Assembly: GCA_039707465.1 (NCBI GenBank)
Contig: CM077647.1
Span: 171,612,163 to 171,676,162, forward strand
Reading direction: 5' to 3'
Length of the DNA stretch: 64,000 nucleotides
Source: Rhabdophis nuchalis
Taxonomy: Eukaryota > Chordata > Lepidosauria > Squamata > Natricidae
Under the pieces are notes generated by a model. It was not told the DNA's origin. It saw only the letters and a program-made list of their open reading frames with translations, and did not search any database. The stretch's first letter is position 1. Every line of letters starts with the position of its first letter. Shown in pieces: positions 54,490-64,000 of the stretch. Position numbers and translations under genes: made by a program.

Positions 54490-55641
54490 ATGCTTTTTCC
54501 CTCTCAACCGAACCATTATTTGATATTCCTGGGAATTTTCTTATTACTCCTGAAATCAGGTAATATTTTTACTGAAAAACTCTCCTCCTCCTCCTCCTGC
54601 TCCTCCTCCTTTGAATTTATTAAGAGAAATATAAATTGATGGTTTATGAAAGTCTGGGATTTTTCTTATTGCTTCTGAAATTGATTAATATTTTTACTGA
54701 AAAACCCTCTTTCTCATTCCATTCTTGTTGTCCTTCATCCCTCCTCCTCCTTTCTTTCATTCTTTCTTTCTTTCATTATTTCTTCCTTCCTTTCTTTCTC
54801 AGAATCAATTAATAGAAATACAGACTCACTAACAAAGTATAAGAAGCGAGACGAAGTGTTTTGAAAATATAATGTTTCGCCTAAAAAATTGAGGTAATGT
54901 CTGATAATTTTACTTTCGTTACCTCTTGAAAGTTTAAAACATGTCTATGAAATATTGAGTTCAGGTGTGATCTATCTTCTTTCTGCAACCTTAATACTTG
55001 GCTTCCATAGATTACTCTAACAAGTGTGGTCCACATAGGAATCTGGTTGAAAACTGTTTGGTGTGTTCTTTTTCCCCACTTTTGAAAGTTCTTTAAGCGA
55101 TTTAAGTGATTAAAAAAAAAACAGATCGTAGATTCCTATTTTAAATTGGGAAATAAAAGATGTGATAGAAAAGTAAATAGCTTTCCTCAATGCCCACCAA
55201 CAAGCTCTGCCCTCAATCTTTCCTCATGATATCTCTGGAAAGGAACATGCAAAGACCAAGATACACATTCCAAACTGTGAATCCATGTCAGGAAATATTT
55301 GGAGGTCCTTAATTTTTGTTTTTTCTTCTCTTGAGGTACTTCCCAAATCGATTCAGTGTCCCAAAAACAAAAACAAGTGGAAATCCTAGAAGGAGAAGAT
55401 GCCACTTTGCCCTGTAACTTCAGCACTATCAGCACGACTCCATACCTCTTTTGGTACCGTCAGTATGGAATTCAAACACCTGAACGGATCCTGAGTGCTC
55501 AGAAATACGGTTCAGAGGATAACCGCTTCAAGGAGGGAAAGTTTTCGACCACCTTGGTTTTGGGGAATCAGAATTCAGTTCCTCTGAACATTAGAAGAGC
55601 CTCTCTGATGGATGGAGCTGTTTACTTCTGTGCTCTGAACC
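54490..55641 (+). CDS. TRAV: V10: TRAV-like V segment, divergent subgroup
   Basis: L1 54490-54559 (MLFPSQPNHYLIFLGIFLLL, then LKSG) with a GTAATA donor; intron 54560-55335; V exon 55336-55641. The exon is open: TSQIDSVSQKQKQVEILEGE, first Cys in LPCNFS, YLFWYRQ, FR3 FSTTLVLGNQNSVPLNIR and a second Cys in AVYFCALN. The 70-nt leader is the longest in the window. A partial second copy of its 3' half lies in the intron, and a whole leader copy sits at 61284. The form (QKQ..V, WYRQ, ALN) is also compatible with a former delta-type V. It appears functional. Confidence 0.87.
54652..54705 (+). pseudogene. Partial V10 leader duplicate inside the V10 intron
   Basis: GGGATTTTTCTTATTGCTTC and ATTTTTACTGAAAAACCCTC repeat the last ~30 nt of L1 and the start of its intron. 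The donor dinucleotide is lost (GATTAAT for CAGGTAAT). Confidence 0.65.
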
Positions 55642-55680
55642 CACAGTGAATGACGACTATATATAGACTCACACAAAACT
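55642..55680 (+). promoter_or_regulatory. V10 recombination signal sequence
   Basis: Perfect heptamer CACAGTG (55642-55648), 23-nt spacer (55649-55671), nonamer CACAAAACT (55672-55680). A 24-nt spacer gives ACAAAACTC, so the exact nonamer is uncertain. Confidence 0.75.
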
Positions 55681-55774
55681 CAACCATGTGTCACCAAACT
55701 CAATTCTGTACAGAGAGTCACACTAACCTCTCATTTATCCAAGTTGTTGTTGCTGTTGTTGTTATTGTTGTTGT

Positions 55775-56459
55775 TACCATATTTTTTGGACTATAAGACA
55801 CACCTTTTTGTCTCCCAAAAGGGGGTGAAAATGTCTGTGCGCCTTATAGACTGAATATTGTCTAAGCCCTGCCCACCTGCTAGCCATTTTTTGGCCTCTA
55901 CATGCCCCATTTGGGGGGGGTTGGCCCTTTCCAAATCTTTTTAGGCCTGTTTTGGGACTTTTATCAGCCCATTTGGGAGGCTTTTTTGGGTCACATTTGA
56001 GGCTCTTACGGCCTGCATTGGAGACTTTTGGGAGCTATTTTTGAGGTTTTGGGAGCTGTTTTGAGGAATTTGGGGGGCTGTTTTTGAGGATTTTTTGTCC
56101 ATTTTGAGGATTTTTTGGGCTGTTTTTGAGGATTTTTTTAGCCCGTTTTGAGGCCCGTTTTGAGGCTTTATCTGGGCCATTTCTGTGGGCTTTTGGGGCC
56201 ATTTTCATGGCTTTTTAAGGCTGTTTTGAGGCTTGTTTAGAACTGCCTTTTGGGTGGAAAATGGCCCAGAAAAGCCTCAAAAAGGGCCAAAAAAGCCTCA
56301 AAAACAGGTAGAAAAAAGGCTGGAGAAGGGCCAAAAGAAGACCCCAAAAAGGGATGAAAATGTGGCATGCAGTGGACAAAACCCCCCCTTTTTTTTCCTC
56401 ATCTAAATTTAGGTGCATCTTATGGTCAGTTGCATCTTATAATCCGAAAAATACGGTAT
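55775..56459. mobile_element. MITE with TACCGTATTTTTCGG-type ends (685 bp)
   Basis: Left end TACCATATTTTTTGGACTAT, right end ATAATCCGAAAAATACGGTA, an inverted pair. The interior is built of degenerate TTTTGAGGATTTTTTGGG-type repeats and their complement. No transposase; superfamily not assigned. Confidence 0.75.
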
Positions 56460-56569
56460 ATACTTTATTCATTAAACATGAAACTCAGTCAACTAAACAT
56501 TAAAAAATGCAACACAAATACCATTGACTGGTGGTAAAGGTTGATGCCAGCATTGTAGGTATCAACCAA

Positions 56570-57050
56570 GTACCTTCTTATACTTCAGGCAACATCTTCA
56601 TAAAAACTTCCAGTGTTGGAGCATTCACAACTTCTGGAGGCAAGTTGTTCCACTGATTGACTGTTCTGTCAGGAAATTTCTCCTTAGTTCTAAGTTGCTT
56701 CTCTCCTTGATTAGTTTCCACCCATTGCTTCTTGTCCTACCCTCAGGTGCTTTGGATAATAGCTTGACTCCCTCTTCTTTGTGGCAGCCCCTGAGATATT
56801 GGAACATTGTTATCATGTCTCTCCTGGTCCTTGTTTTCATTAAACTAGACATACCCAGTTCCTGCAATCATTCTTCACATGTTTTAGCCTCCAGCCCCCA
56901 AAATATTTTTGTTGCTCTTCTTTGCAGTCTTTCTAGAGTCTCAACATCTTTTTTTAAATTGTGGCAACCAGAACTGAATGCGGTATTCCAAGTGTGGCCT
57001 TACCAAGGCATTATAAAGTGGTATTAACACTTCACGTGATAGGCTGTTTT
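56570..57050 (-). mobile_element. CR1-clade LINE 3' fragment, minus strand
   Basis: The minus strand encodes QELGMSSLMKTRTRRDMITM and RGCHKEEGVKLLSKAPEGRT, CR1 ORF2 C-terminus, with frameshifts. Confidence 0.85.
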
Positions 57051-57179
57051 TTGCCTTTCATCAAAATTGTTGGGGATGGCTTATATATATTGCCAACCCA
57101 ACACTAGGATTATACTCCTAACAATAATGAACTCCCTTCCCTTTTCAATATAGACTCAAATACCTTTGTCTGGTGTTAA

Positions 57180-57660
57180 TGGTTGCTACCACGATCCTAG
57201 GTATGTTGGAGCATTCACAACTTCTGAAGGCAAGTTGTTCCACTGATTAATTGTTCTGTCACAAAATTTCTCCTTAGTGCTAGGTTACTTCCCTCCTTGA
57301 TTAATTTCCAAACATTGCTTCTTGTCCTGCCCTCAGGTGCTTTGGAGAATAGCTTGACTCCCTCTTCTTTGTGGCAGTCCCTGAGATATTGGAACACTGC
57401 TATCATGTCTCCCCTAATCGTTCCTTTCATTAAACTAGACACACCAAGTTCCTGCAACCGTTCTTCATATGTTTTAATCTCCAGTCCCCTAATCATCTTT
57501 GTTGCTCTTCTCTGCACTCTTTCCAGAGTCTCCACATCTTTTTTTACATCATGGTGACAAAAATGCAGTATTCCAAGTGTGATGCCGTATTCCAAGGTGA
57601 TGCAGTATTCCAAGCGTGGCGTTACCAAGGCCTTATAAAGCAATATTAACACTTCACGTA
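57180..57660 (-). mobile_element. CR1-clade LINE 3' fragment, minus strand, second copy
   Basis: The minus strand encodes LILLYKALVTPRLEY, DVETLERVQRRATKMIRGLE and YLRDCHKEEGVKLFSK. It is a separate insertion from the preceding copy. Confidence 0.85.
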
Positions 57661-57911
57661 ATAGGCTGGTATTTCATCATAATGAACTCCCTTCCCTTTT
57701 CAATATAGACTCTCCTACCAGTGTGGGGAGCCAGATTCATATACAAATGAAGGCCAATTAGATTCATGTAGTTGACAGCCGATGAAATAGTCACGGGACT
57801 CTTGACACACAGAAAACCACAACAGTGAGAAGACATCAGAAGAAAGGAAGATTCTTCTGAAGGCTTTTTAAACAAGAAAGCACCTGCTTTTATTAAGTCG
57901 AATCAACTGAG

Positions 57912-59231
57912 ATGTGTCAGATCCTCACCATGAAGTTGGCATCCTTCTCGCTGATATTATTGGCTCTCATGTCAAGTAAGTAACATTTTGGGATTTGTAC
58001 CCTTCCTGGGACCTGTCTCTACTTTATTTTTCCAGGTCTTTTGTGGTAGCTCCATGACTTTGCTTCTTGGCTGAACTTAAGGTTTAATATTTTGTATTTA
58101 TTTTTACTTCTTATGTTTTGCCTTCCTTGCAAGAACTGAGGGTGCCTTACATAGGACATTTCCTCATTTTGCACTCCCCAAAATAGTGCTGTCTGAGGAA
58201 GAAAGACATCCTATAAGTTTCCAAAATTGAGGGTGGACTTCAGCACAATCTTTCCCACCATTAGTTGAAGAGCTTACTACAGTAGTTCTCAACCTGTGGG
58301 TTGCAAATCCTTTGGGGGTCGAACAACCCTTCACAGGGGTCACGTAAGACCACCGGAAAACACATATTTTCGATGGTCTTAGGAATCGAGGCACCGGTTG
58401 GGGGTCACCACAACATAAGGAACTGTATTAAAGGGTTGCAGCATTGGGAAGGTTGAGAACCACTGGCTTACTAGCACAACACACTGATTCTCACAAATCC
58501 CTTGGGAGATATTTTGAAAAATCACCCTAGAGCTCCTCTAATCAAACCCCATGCACAGCCCAGGAATCTACTAAACCATCTTTGCCAGGAGCTCATTCAG
58601 TTCCCAGTTGAAACCTATGCTACTTCTTTCAAGGCCAAAACGCCTTGAAAAAGGGCCAGAAAAAGCCTCAAAAATGGGTAGAATAAACACTGGGAAAGGG
58701 CCGAAAAAAGTCCCACAAAAGGGCCAAAAATGAGGTGCATAGAGGCCAAAACCCTTTTTTTGTTGTTGTTTACCTCTTCTACATTTAGATGCTTCTTATA
58801 GTCAGCTGTGTCTTATAATCTGAAAAATATGGTAAATTGTATTGTTTTTCATTCAAAAACATCCAAGATTTCCTTCTGGGAATGCAGATGTTGACTTCCT
58901 GTTCTTTCCCTGTGTTTGATTTTACAGGAACCGTTTTCTGCCAAGCTGAAAACCCTGTCCAGGAACCCCTGCTACAAACATTAAACGGAAGAAAAACCGA
59001 TCTTTTGTGCTCCCACCCCAAAATTAAAACCAACGAATACATCTATTGGTACCGACAGTTATCTAACCAGCCTCCGCGTTTCGTTGTGAGTGGATTCAGC
59101 GAAACAGTGAAAAGTGATGAACTGGAGAGAGCTTCCTTGATCATTTCTAAGGATAATCGAAAAAACAGCACCCTCTCCTTTGACAAAGTCACCTTTGAGG
59201 ACCAGGCATTGTATCTCTGTGCTGTGGGTGA
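57912..59231 (+). CDS. TRAV: V11: TRAV-like V segment, divergent subgroup
   Basis: The leader has two in-frame ATGs (57912 and 57930) and ends at 57975 with a GTAAGT donor; MKLASFSLILLALMS from the second is a good signal peptide. The intron is 57976-58927 and carries a SPIN-like hAT and a MITE remnant. The V exon 58928-59231 is open: RTVFCQAENPVQEPLLQTLN, first Cys in LLCSHP, YIYWYRQ, FR3 STLSFDKVTFEDQALYLC, then AVGD. FR3 resembles V9 (TF.VTFxDxAL). It appears functional. The open frame continues past the RSS by chance. Confidence 0.88.
58280..58465. mobile_element. SPIN-like hAT MITE (186 bp) in the V11 intron
   Basis: Ends CAGTAGTTCTCAACC and GGTTGAGAACCACTG are the SPIN terminal inverted repeats. 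Interior blocks GGGGGTCGAACAACCC, CGATGGTCTTAGG and GGGGGTCACCACAACAT also match. The 8-bp target duplication GCTTACTA is perfect (58272-58279 and 58466-58473). Non-autonomous, internally deleted. Confidence 0.92.
58625..58833. mobile_element. MITE 3' remnant in the V11 intron
   Basis: AAAAGGGCCAGAAAAAGCC, CATAGAGGCCAAAACCC and end TCTTATAATCTGAAAAATAT match the right end of 55775-56459. Confidence 0.65.
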
Positions 59232-59270
59232 CACGGTGTCACATCCTAGTGAGTCCCTTTGGCAAGAACC
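59232..59270 (+). promoter_or_regulatory. V11 recombination signal sequence
   Basis: Heptamer CACGGTG (59232-59238, one mismatch), 23-nt spacer (59239-59261), nonamer GCAAGAACC (59262-59270) with seven of nine consensus positions. Confidence 0.83.
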
Positions 59271-59401
59271 CTTTCTTGTAATACAGCTGCCACCAGAGAG
59301 AGAGGAAAGAAAGGCAGGTGTGAAAACACCACCTCTGAATCAGAATGTACGTGTGAGCACCTTTGCTTGGGTGATTGACAAGATGAGTGGTGAATTTTAT
59401 A

Positions 59402-60560
59402 GAATAACAGAGTTGGAAGGGACCTTGTAGGTCATCTAATCCAACTCACCTACCCTGCCCAAGCAGGAGACCCTATACTATGTCTGACAGATGGCAGTCT
59501 AGTCTCTTCTTGAAAGCTTCCAGTAATGAATCTCTTAAGGCAACTTCTGTTCCATTGGTTGATTATTCTCACAATCAGAAAGTTCCTCCTTCTTTCTGAA
59601 TCTCTCCTTGGTCAGTTTCCATCCATTATTCATTGTCTGTCCTTCAGGTGTTTTGGAAAATAGCTTGACACCCTCCTCTCCTCTCAAATATTGGAACACT
59701 GCTATCATGTCTCCTCTGGTCCTTCTCTTTACTAGACTAGTCATTTATTTATTTATTTATTTTATTTTATTAAATTTATACCCCGCCCTTCTCCTTGTTA
59801 GGACCCAGGGCGGCGCACAGGCATTATATAAAACCATAAATACAATATACATCAATTAAAAATATATTAAATTAATTCACCCGTGCTAAAACCCGTTGTT
59901 AAAACCGTAACCAAATTATAATTTATATTTAAAAGTCAGACGCGGGGGGCTATCCTAGGCCGGCTTGTTGGAATAAGTACGTCTTAAGACGTTGGCGGAA
60001 GAGGCGGAGGTCCGAGGTAGTGCGAAGGTCGGGGGGTAGGTCGTTCCAGAGGGCTGGGCCCGCCACAGAGAAGGCTCTTCCCCTGGGTGTCGCCAGCCGG
60101 CATTGCCCGGCCGACGGCACCCGGAGTAGGCCCGCTCTGTGGGAGCGGACCGGACGAAGGGATGTATGGGGCAGGAGGCGGTCTCGTATATAGCTAGGCC
60201 CCGAGCCATGGAGCGATTTAAAGATGGTGGTCAACACCTTGAAGCGCACTCGAAAGGCCACAGGCAGCCAGTGCAGCTCGCGCGGGAGAGGTGTTACGTG
60301 GGCTTGCCTTGAGGCACCCAGTTCCTGTAACTGTTCTTCATATGTTTTAGCCTCTACTCCACCAACCATCTTGGTTGCTCTTCTCTGCATTCTTTCTAGT
60401 CTCATCATCATTTTTTATAGTGTGATGACCAAAACTGCATGCAGGTGTGGTCTAGGTGTGGTCTTACTAAATCTTTATAGAGTGGTATTTGTACCGCACT
60501 TGATCTTGACTGTATTCCTCTGTAAATGCAACTTCTTAGCAATTCATTTCAACACCAGAT
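59402..60560 (-). mobile_element. CR1-clade LINE 3' end, minus strand, split by an L2 insertion
   Basis: 59402-59745 (CR1 3' UTR and C-terminus reversed) and 60316-60560 (upstream part reversed, with QRRATKMVGGVEAKTYEEQ on the minus strand) are collinear and separated by an L2 fragment. Confidence 0.85.
59746..60315 (-). mobile_element. L2-clade LINE 3' fragment nested in CR1, minus strand
   Basis: The minus strand encodes HVTPLPRELHWLPVAFRVRF, GPSYIRDRLLPHTSLRP, PALWNDLPPDLRTT and LFRQRLKTYLFQQAGLG, then the stop and the 3' UTR with a TTTA tail. Confidence 0.9.
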
Positions 60561-60940
60561 TAAAAGCTTTTTTTTAATCCCCTAATTAAACATGACAAAA
60601 ATATTAGGGGGAGGGGGGGGGAGAAAGGAAGATATCTATTCCTCCATAATTTGTATAGTTCAATCACATTATTCCAGAGCTGCCTTTCCCCCCCACCCCC
60701 TATCCCTCATCTGGCTGATATATTCAGATACATTGGAAATATAATTTCCCTTATCAGCCATATTGGCTGGGTGTTTTGAGAGTTACAGTTCGAAAACTTG
60801 GTATTATAGCTGGAGTGTGTTGAGTTTCTGTATCCACTGTAAATTATCCTCAGTCTAGTGACCAAGTTCCAGTCCCCCTTTTGTAGAGAAAGCCCACATA
60901 CAACCAAGATATTTTAGATACATGTATGGAGACTGCTTCA
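60561..60940. other. Intergenic, nothing recognised
   Basis: Contains CCTAATTAAACATGACAAAA and a G-rich run, similar to the right flank of the CTTT tract at 19728; otherwise unassigned. Confidence 0.45.
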
Positions 60941-60949
60941 GGGTGGGGC

Positions 60950-61353
60950 AATCGGATATACTGGAACTAGAACTCCCTATATTCCCATCCGCCATGTCGA
61001 CTGGCAGTTTTGAGAGTTAGTGTCCTAACCACTTCAGGATGCTTTAGAATGGATGCAAACAATTTACCTGTCAGTACATATTTGTCCTCCAGAGGGCAGT
61101 TTAGAACTTCATATTTTCTCCATCCATACTTTCTCAAACCACCTGCTTAGATTGAAAACCACAAGTGGGGCCATGTATAATTAACTCAATTGCTTGCCCA
61201 AAAACGAAACCCCATTCTTCATTGCAGCTTCTTCTAAGATGAGGAAGGAACGACGGAAGCTGGTTGGCTTCAGAGTCCCAAGGATGCTTCTTGCTTGTCA
61301 ACCAAACCATTATTTGATTTGGCTGGGATTTTCCTTATTGCTCCTGAAATCAG
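60950..61353 (+). pseudogene. Orphan duplicate of the V10 promoter region and leader
   Basis: Matches 54150-54559: ACATATTTGTCCTCCAG, GGCAGTTTAGAACTTCAT, GGTTGGCTTCAGAGTCCCAA, then a leader-like 70-nt frame (61284-61353) with QPNHYLIWLGFSLLLLKS. The splice donor is AT instead of GT (CAGATAAT). No V exon follows before the minisatellite. Confidence 0.78.
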
Positions 61354-61845
61354 ATAATATTTTCACTGAAAAACTCCCCCTCTCCTCCTCCTCATTTGAA
61401 TTTATTAAAAAAAAAAGCAGGTCAATGGTTTAGGAAAGTGTAAGTTCAAGTCTAGAATAAAGAGGAAGAGATATGAAAATCAAGAGTTGGATAAAGGGAT
61501 AATTTGATCAAATGCCTGACAATTGTACATCCATTATTTCCTGAAACTATAAAAAAAAATGTAGCGCTTACTCTCATAAGGAGTGCTGGAGTCTGGGTTC
61601 TCCTGGCCCTTTTTGCGTGGCTGCCAGCCCAACCTGGTCCCGCTCTGATGCCCCTCTCCTTGCCAGGGTCACGTTATGGGTGGTGGTCAGCCTCCTCTCA
61701 GCAGGCAAGTCACAGATGGGGTGGTATTCAGGTGGCTGGTTGGAGCTTCTTCCTCTTTCTCTTTCTTCACTCTCTATTGTAATGTTTGCTGAGTTCTTCT
61801 TCCACCATCTCTGCTCCTTTGTTGTTTCCTCTGCTCTACCTCAGG
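61354..61845. other. Flank of the minisatellite, no gene recognised
   Basis: Continues the V10-intron homology to about 61440, then becomes unique. Its last ~60 bp (CTGAGTTCTTCTTCCACC to CTCTACCTCAGG) is duplicated inside the array at 62037-62097. Confidence 0.5.
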
Positions 61846-64000
61846 TTTGCCTCACAGAAGCCTCTGCCATACAATTCCCTCTTCCCCTCAGGCTTGGCCT
61901 ACAGAAGCCTCTCCTATACTATTCCCTCTTTCCCCTCAGGCTTGGCCTACAGAAGCCTCTGCCATACAATTCCCTCTTTCCCCTCAGGCTTGGCCTATAG
62001 AAGCCTCTCCTATACTATTCTCTCTTTCCCCTCAGGCTGCTGAGTTCTTCTTCCACCGTCTCTGCTCCTTTGTTGTTTCCTCTGCTCTACCTCAGGTTTG
62101 CCTCACAGAAGCCTCTGCCATACAATACCCTCTCTCCCCTCAGGCTTGGCCTACAGAAGCCTCTCCTATACTATTCCCTCTTTCCCCTCAGGCTTGGCCT
62201 ACAGAAGCCTCTGCCATACAATTCCCTCTTTCCCCTCAGGCTTGGCCTATAGAAGCCTCTCCTATACTATTCCCTCTTTCCCCTCAGGCTTGGCCTACAG
62301 AAGCCTCTGCCATACAATTCCCTCTTTCCCCTCAGGCTTAGCCTACAGAAGCCTCTGCCATACAATTCCCTCTCTCCCCTCAGGCTTGGCCTACAGAAGC
62401 CTCTGCCTTACAATTCCCTCTTTCCCCTCAGGCTTGGCCTACAGAAGCCTCTGCCATACAATTCCCTCTCTCCCCTCAGGTTGGCCTAAAGAAGCCTCTG
62501 CCATACAATTCCCTCTTTCCCCTCAGGCTTGGCCTACAGAAACCTCTGCCATACAATTCCCTCTTTCCCCTCAGACTTGGCCTACAGAAGCCTCTGCCAT
62601 ACAATTTCCTCTTTCCCCTCAGGCTTGGCCTACAGAAGCCTCTGCCATACAATTCCCTCTTTCCCCTCAGACTTGGCCTACAGAAGCCTCTGCCATACAA
62701 TTCCCTCTCTCCCCTCAGGCTTGGCCTACAGAAGCCTCTGCAAAACAATTCCCTCTCTCCCCTCAGGCTTGGCCTACAGAGCCTCTGCCATACAATTCCC
62801 TCTTTCCCCTCAGGCTTGGCCTATAGAATCCTCTGCAAAACAATTCCCTCTCTCCCCTCAGGCTTGGCCTACAGAGCCTCTGCCATACAATTCCCTCTTT
62901 CCCCTCAGGCTTGGCCTATAGAATCCTCTGCCATACAATTCCCTCTTTCCCCTCAGGCTTGGCCTATAGAAGCCTCTCCTATACTATTCTCTCTTTCCTC
63001 TCAGGCTTGGCCTACAGAAGCCTCTGCCATACAATTCCCTCTCTCCCCTCAGGCTTGGCCTACAGAAGCCTCTGCCATACAATTCCCTCTCTCCCCTCAG
63101 GCCTGGCCTACAGAAGACTCTGCCATACAATTCCCTCTCTCCCCTCAGGCTTGGCCTACAGAAGCCTCTGCCTTACAATTCCCTCTTTCCCCTCAGGCTT
63201 GGCCTACAGAAGCCTCTGCCATACAATTCCCTCTTTCCCCTCAGGCTTGGCCTACAGAAGCCTCTGCCATACTATTCTCTCTTTCCCCTCAGGCTTGGCC
63301 TACAGAAGCCTCTCCTATACTATTCCCTCTTTCCCCTCAGGCTTGGCCTACAGAAGCCTCTGCCTTACAATTCCCTCTTTCCCCTCAGGCTTGGCCTACA
63401 GAAGCCTCTCCTATACTATTCCCTCTTTCCCCTCAGGCTTGGCCTACAGAAACCTCTCCTATACTATTCTCTCTTTCCCCTCAGGCTTGGCCTACAGAAG
63501 CCTCTGCCATACAGTTCCCTCTTTCCCATCAGGCTTGGCCTACAGAAGCCTCTGCCATACAATCCCCTCTTTCCCCTCAGGCTTGGCCTACAGAAACCTC
63601 TGCCATACAACTCCTTCTTTCCTCTCAGGCTTGGCCTACAGAAGCCTCTGCCATACAATTCCCTCTCTCCCCTCAGGCTTGGCCTACAGAAGCCTCTGCC
63701 ATACAATTCCCTCTTTCCCCTCAGGCTTGGCCTACAGAAGCCTCTGCCATACAATTCCCTCTCTCCCCTCAGGCTTGGCCTACAGAAACCTCTGCCATAC
63801 AATTCCCTCTTTCCCCTCAGGCTTGGCCTACAGAAGCCTCTGCCATACAATTCCCTCATTTCCTCCAGGCTTGGCCTACAGAAGCCTCTGCCATACAATT
63901 CCCTCTTTCCCCTCAGGCTTGGCCTACAGAAGCCTCGGGTTTGGCCCACAGATAGCCCACTATTCCCTTTTCCCCTCAGGCTTGGCCTACAGAAGCCTCT
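61846..64000. repeat. 48-bp minisatellite, roughly forty copies, open at the window end
   Basis: The unit contains AGGCTTGGCCTACAGAAGCC, TCTGCCATACAATTCC and CTCTTTCCCCTC. Main variants are CTCCTATACTATTCC for CTGCCATACAATTCC, and CTCTCTCCCC for CTCTTTCCCC; some units are short by one to three bases. Because 48 is a multiple of three and the unit has few stops, long repetitive open frames run on both strands. They are not evidence of a protein. Copy number is estimated from length only. Confidence 0.97.

Noticed and set aside
61561..61785. Possible exon with LLALFAWLPAQPG reading
   Set aside because: Hydrophobic stretch without start, donor or homologous leader structure; probably unique flank of the minisatellite.
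62816..63955. 379-codon repetitive frame and its antisense counterpart
   Set aside because: 48-bp minisatellite with a multiple-of-three period; open in several frames on both strands, no start context or domain.
61846..64000. CRISPR-like array
   Set aside because: Units are contiguous with no unique spacers, and the genome is vertebrate.

Overview
This window is vertebrate germline DNA from a squamate reptile, most likely an advanced (colubroid) snake. The repeat content supports this: Sauria-type tRNA-derived SINEs, a Bov-B LINE 3' end, L2- and CR1-clade LINEs, a CR1 3' end running into an AATAG-type microsatellite, and a SPIN-like hAT element. There is no bacterial-style gene organisation. 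The only host genes I can support are T-cell receptor alpha-chain variable (TRAV) gene segments, all on the + strand. I number them V1 to V11 in window order. Each intact one has a short leader exon (L1) ending at a GTAAGT-like donor, an intron, a V exon with 1st-Cys, Trp and 2nd-Cys, and a heptamer/23-bp spacer/nonamer recombination signal (RSS) directly after the exon. No J, D or C segment was recognised, so this is the interior of a V cluster.

Layout. 0-3.6 kb: V1 (complete), V2 (V exon intact, leader exon not found), then CR1 and AATAG repeats. 3.6-40 kb: five closely related segments, V3 to V7, on head-to-tail duplicated units of about 5.0, 5.3, 9.4 and 8.9 kb. The units carry ordered insertions that date the duplications: a solo LTR inside a SINE (four copies), an hAT MITE with 8-bp target duplications, an L2 fragment, a Sauria SINE, a larger hAT, CTTT tracts, and a Ty3/gypsy pol-chromodomain fragment broken by another solo LTR (three copies each). 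Diagnostic differences show that the V7 unit is a mosaic of the V5 and V6 units. 40-42 kb: V8, with a non-consensus heptamer. 42-51 kb: repeat-dominated (an inverted SINE cluster, MITEs, CR1, an hAT, a long L2 ORF2 with an intact RT core, GAAA/GAAG tracts, Bov-B). 51-59.3 kb: three more divergent V segments, V9, V10 and V11, each with its own leader and RSS. 59.4-61.5 kb: CR1 with a nested L2, and an orphan copy of the V10 leader with a dead splice donor. 61.85-64 kb: a 48-bp minisatellite that runs off the window end.

The most unusual theme is repeated duplication of the 5' end of V genes (promoter-proximal sequence plus leader exon) without the V exon. It occurs several times upstream of V4, V5, V6 and V7, with orphan leaders whose hydrophobic core has expanded into Ile/Thr trinucleotide tracts, and independently around V10. 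All calls come from reading the sequence; I ran no alignment, database search or expression check.
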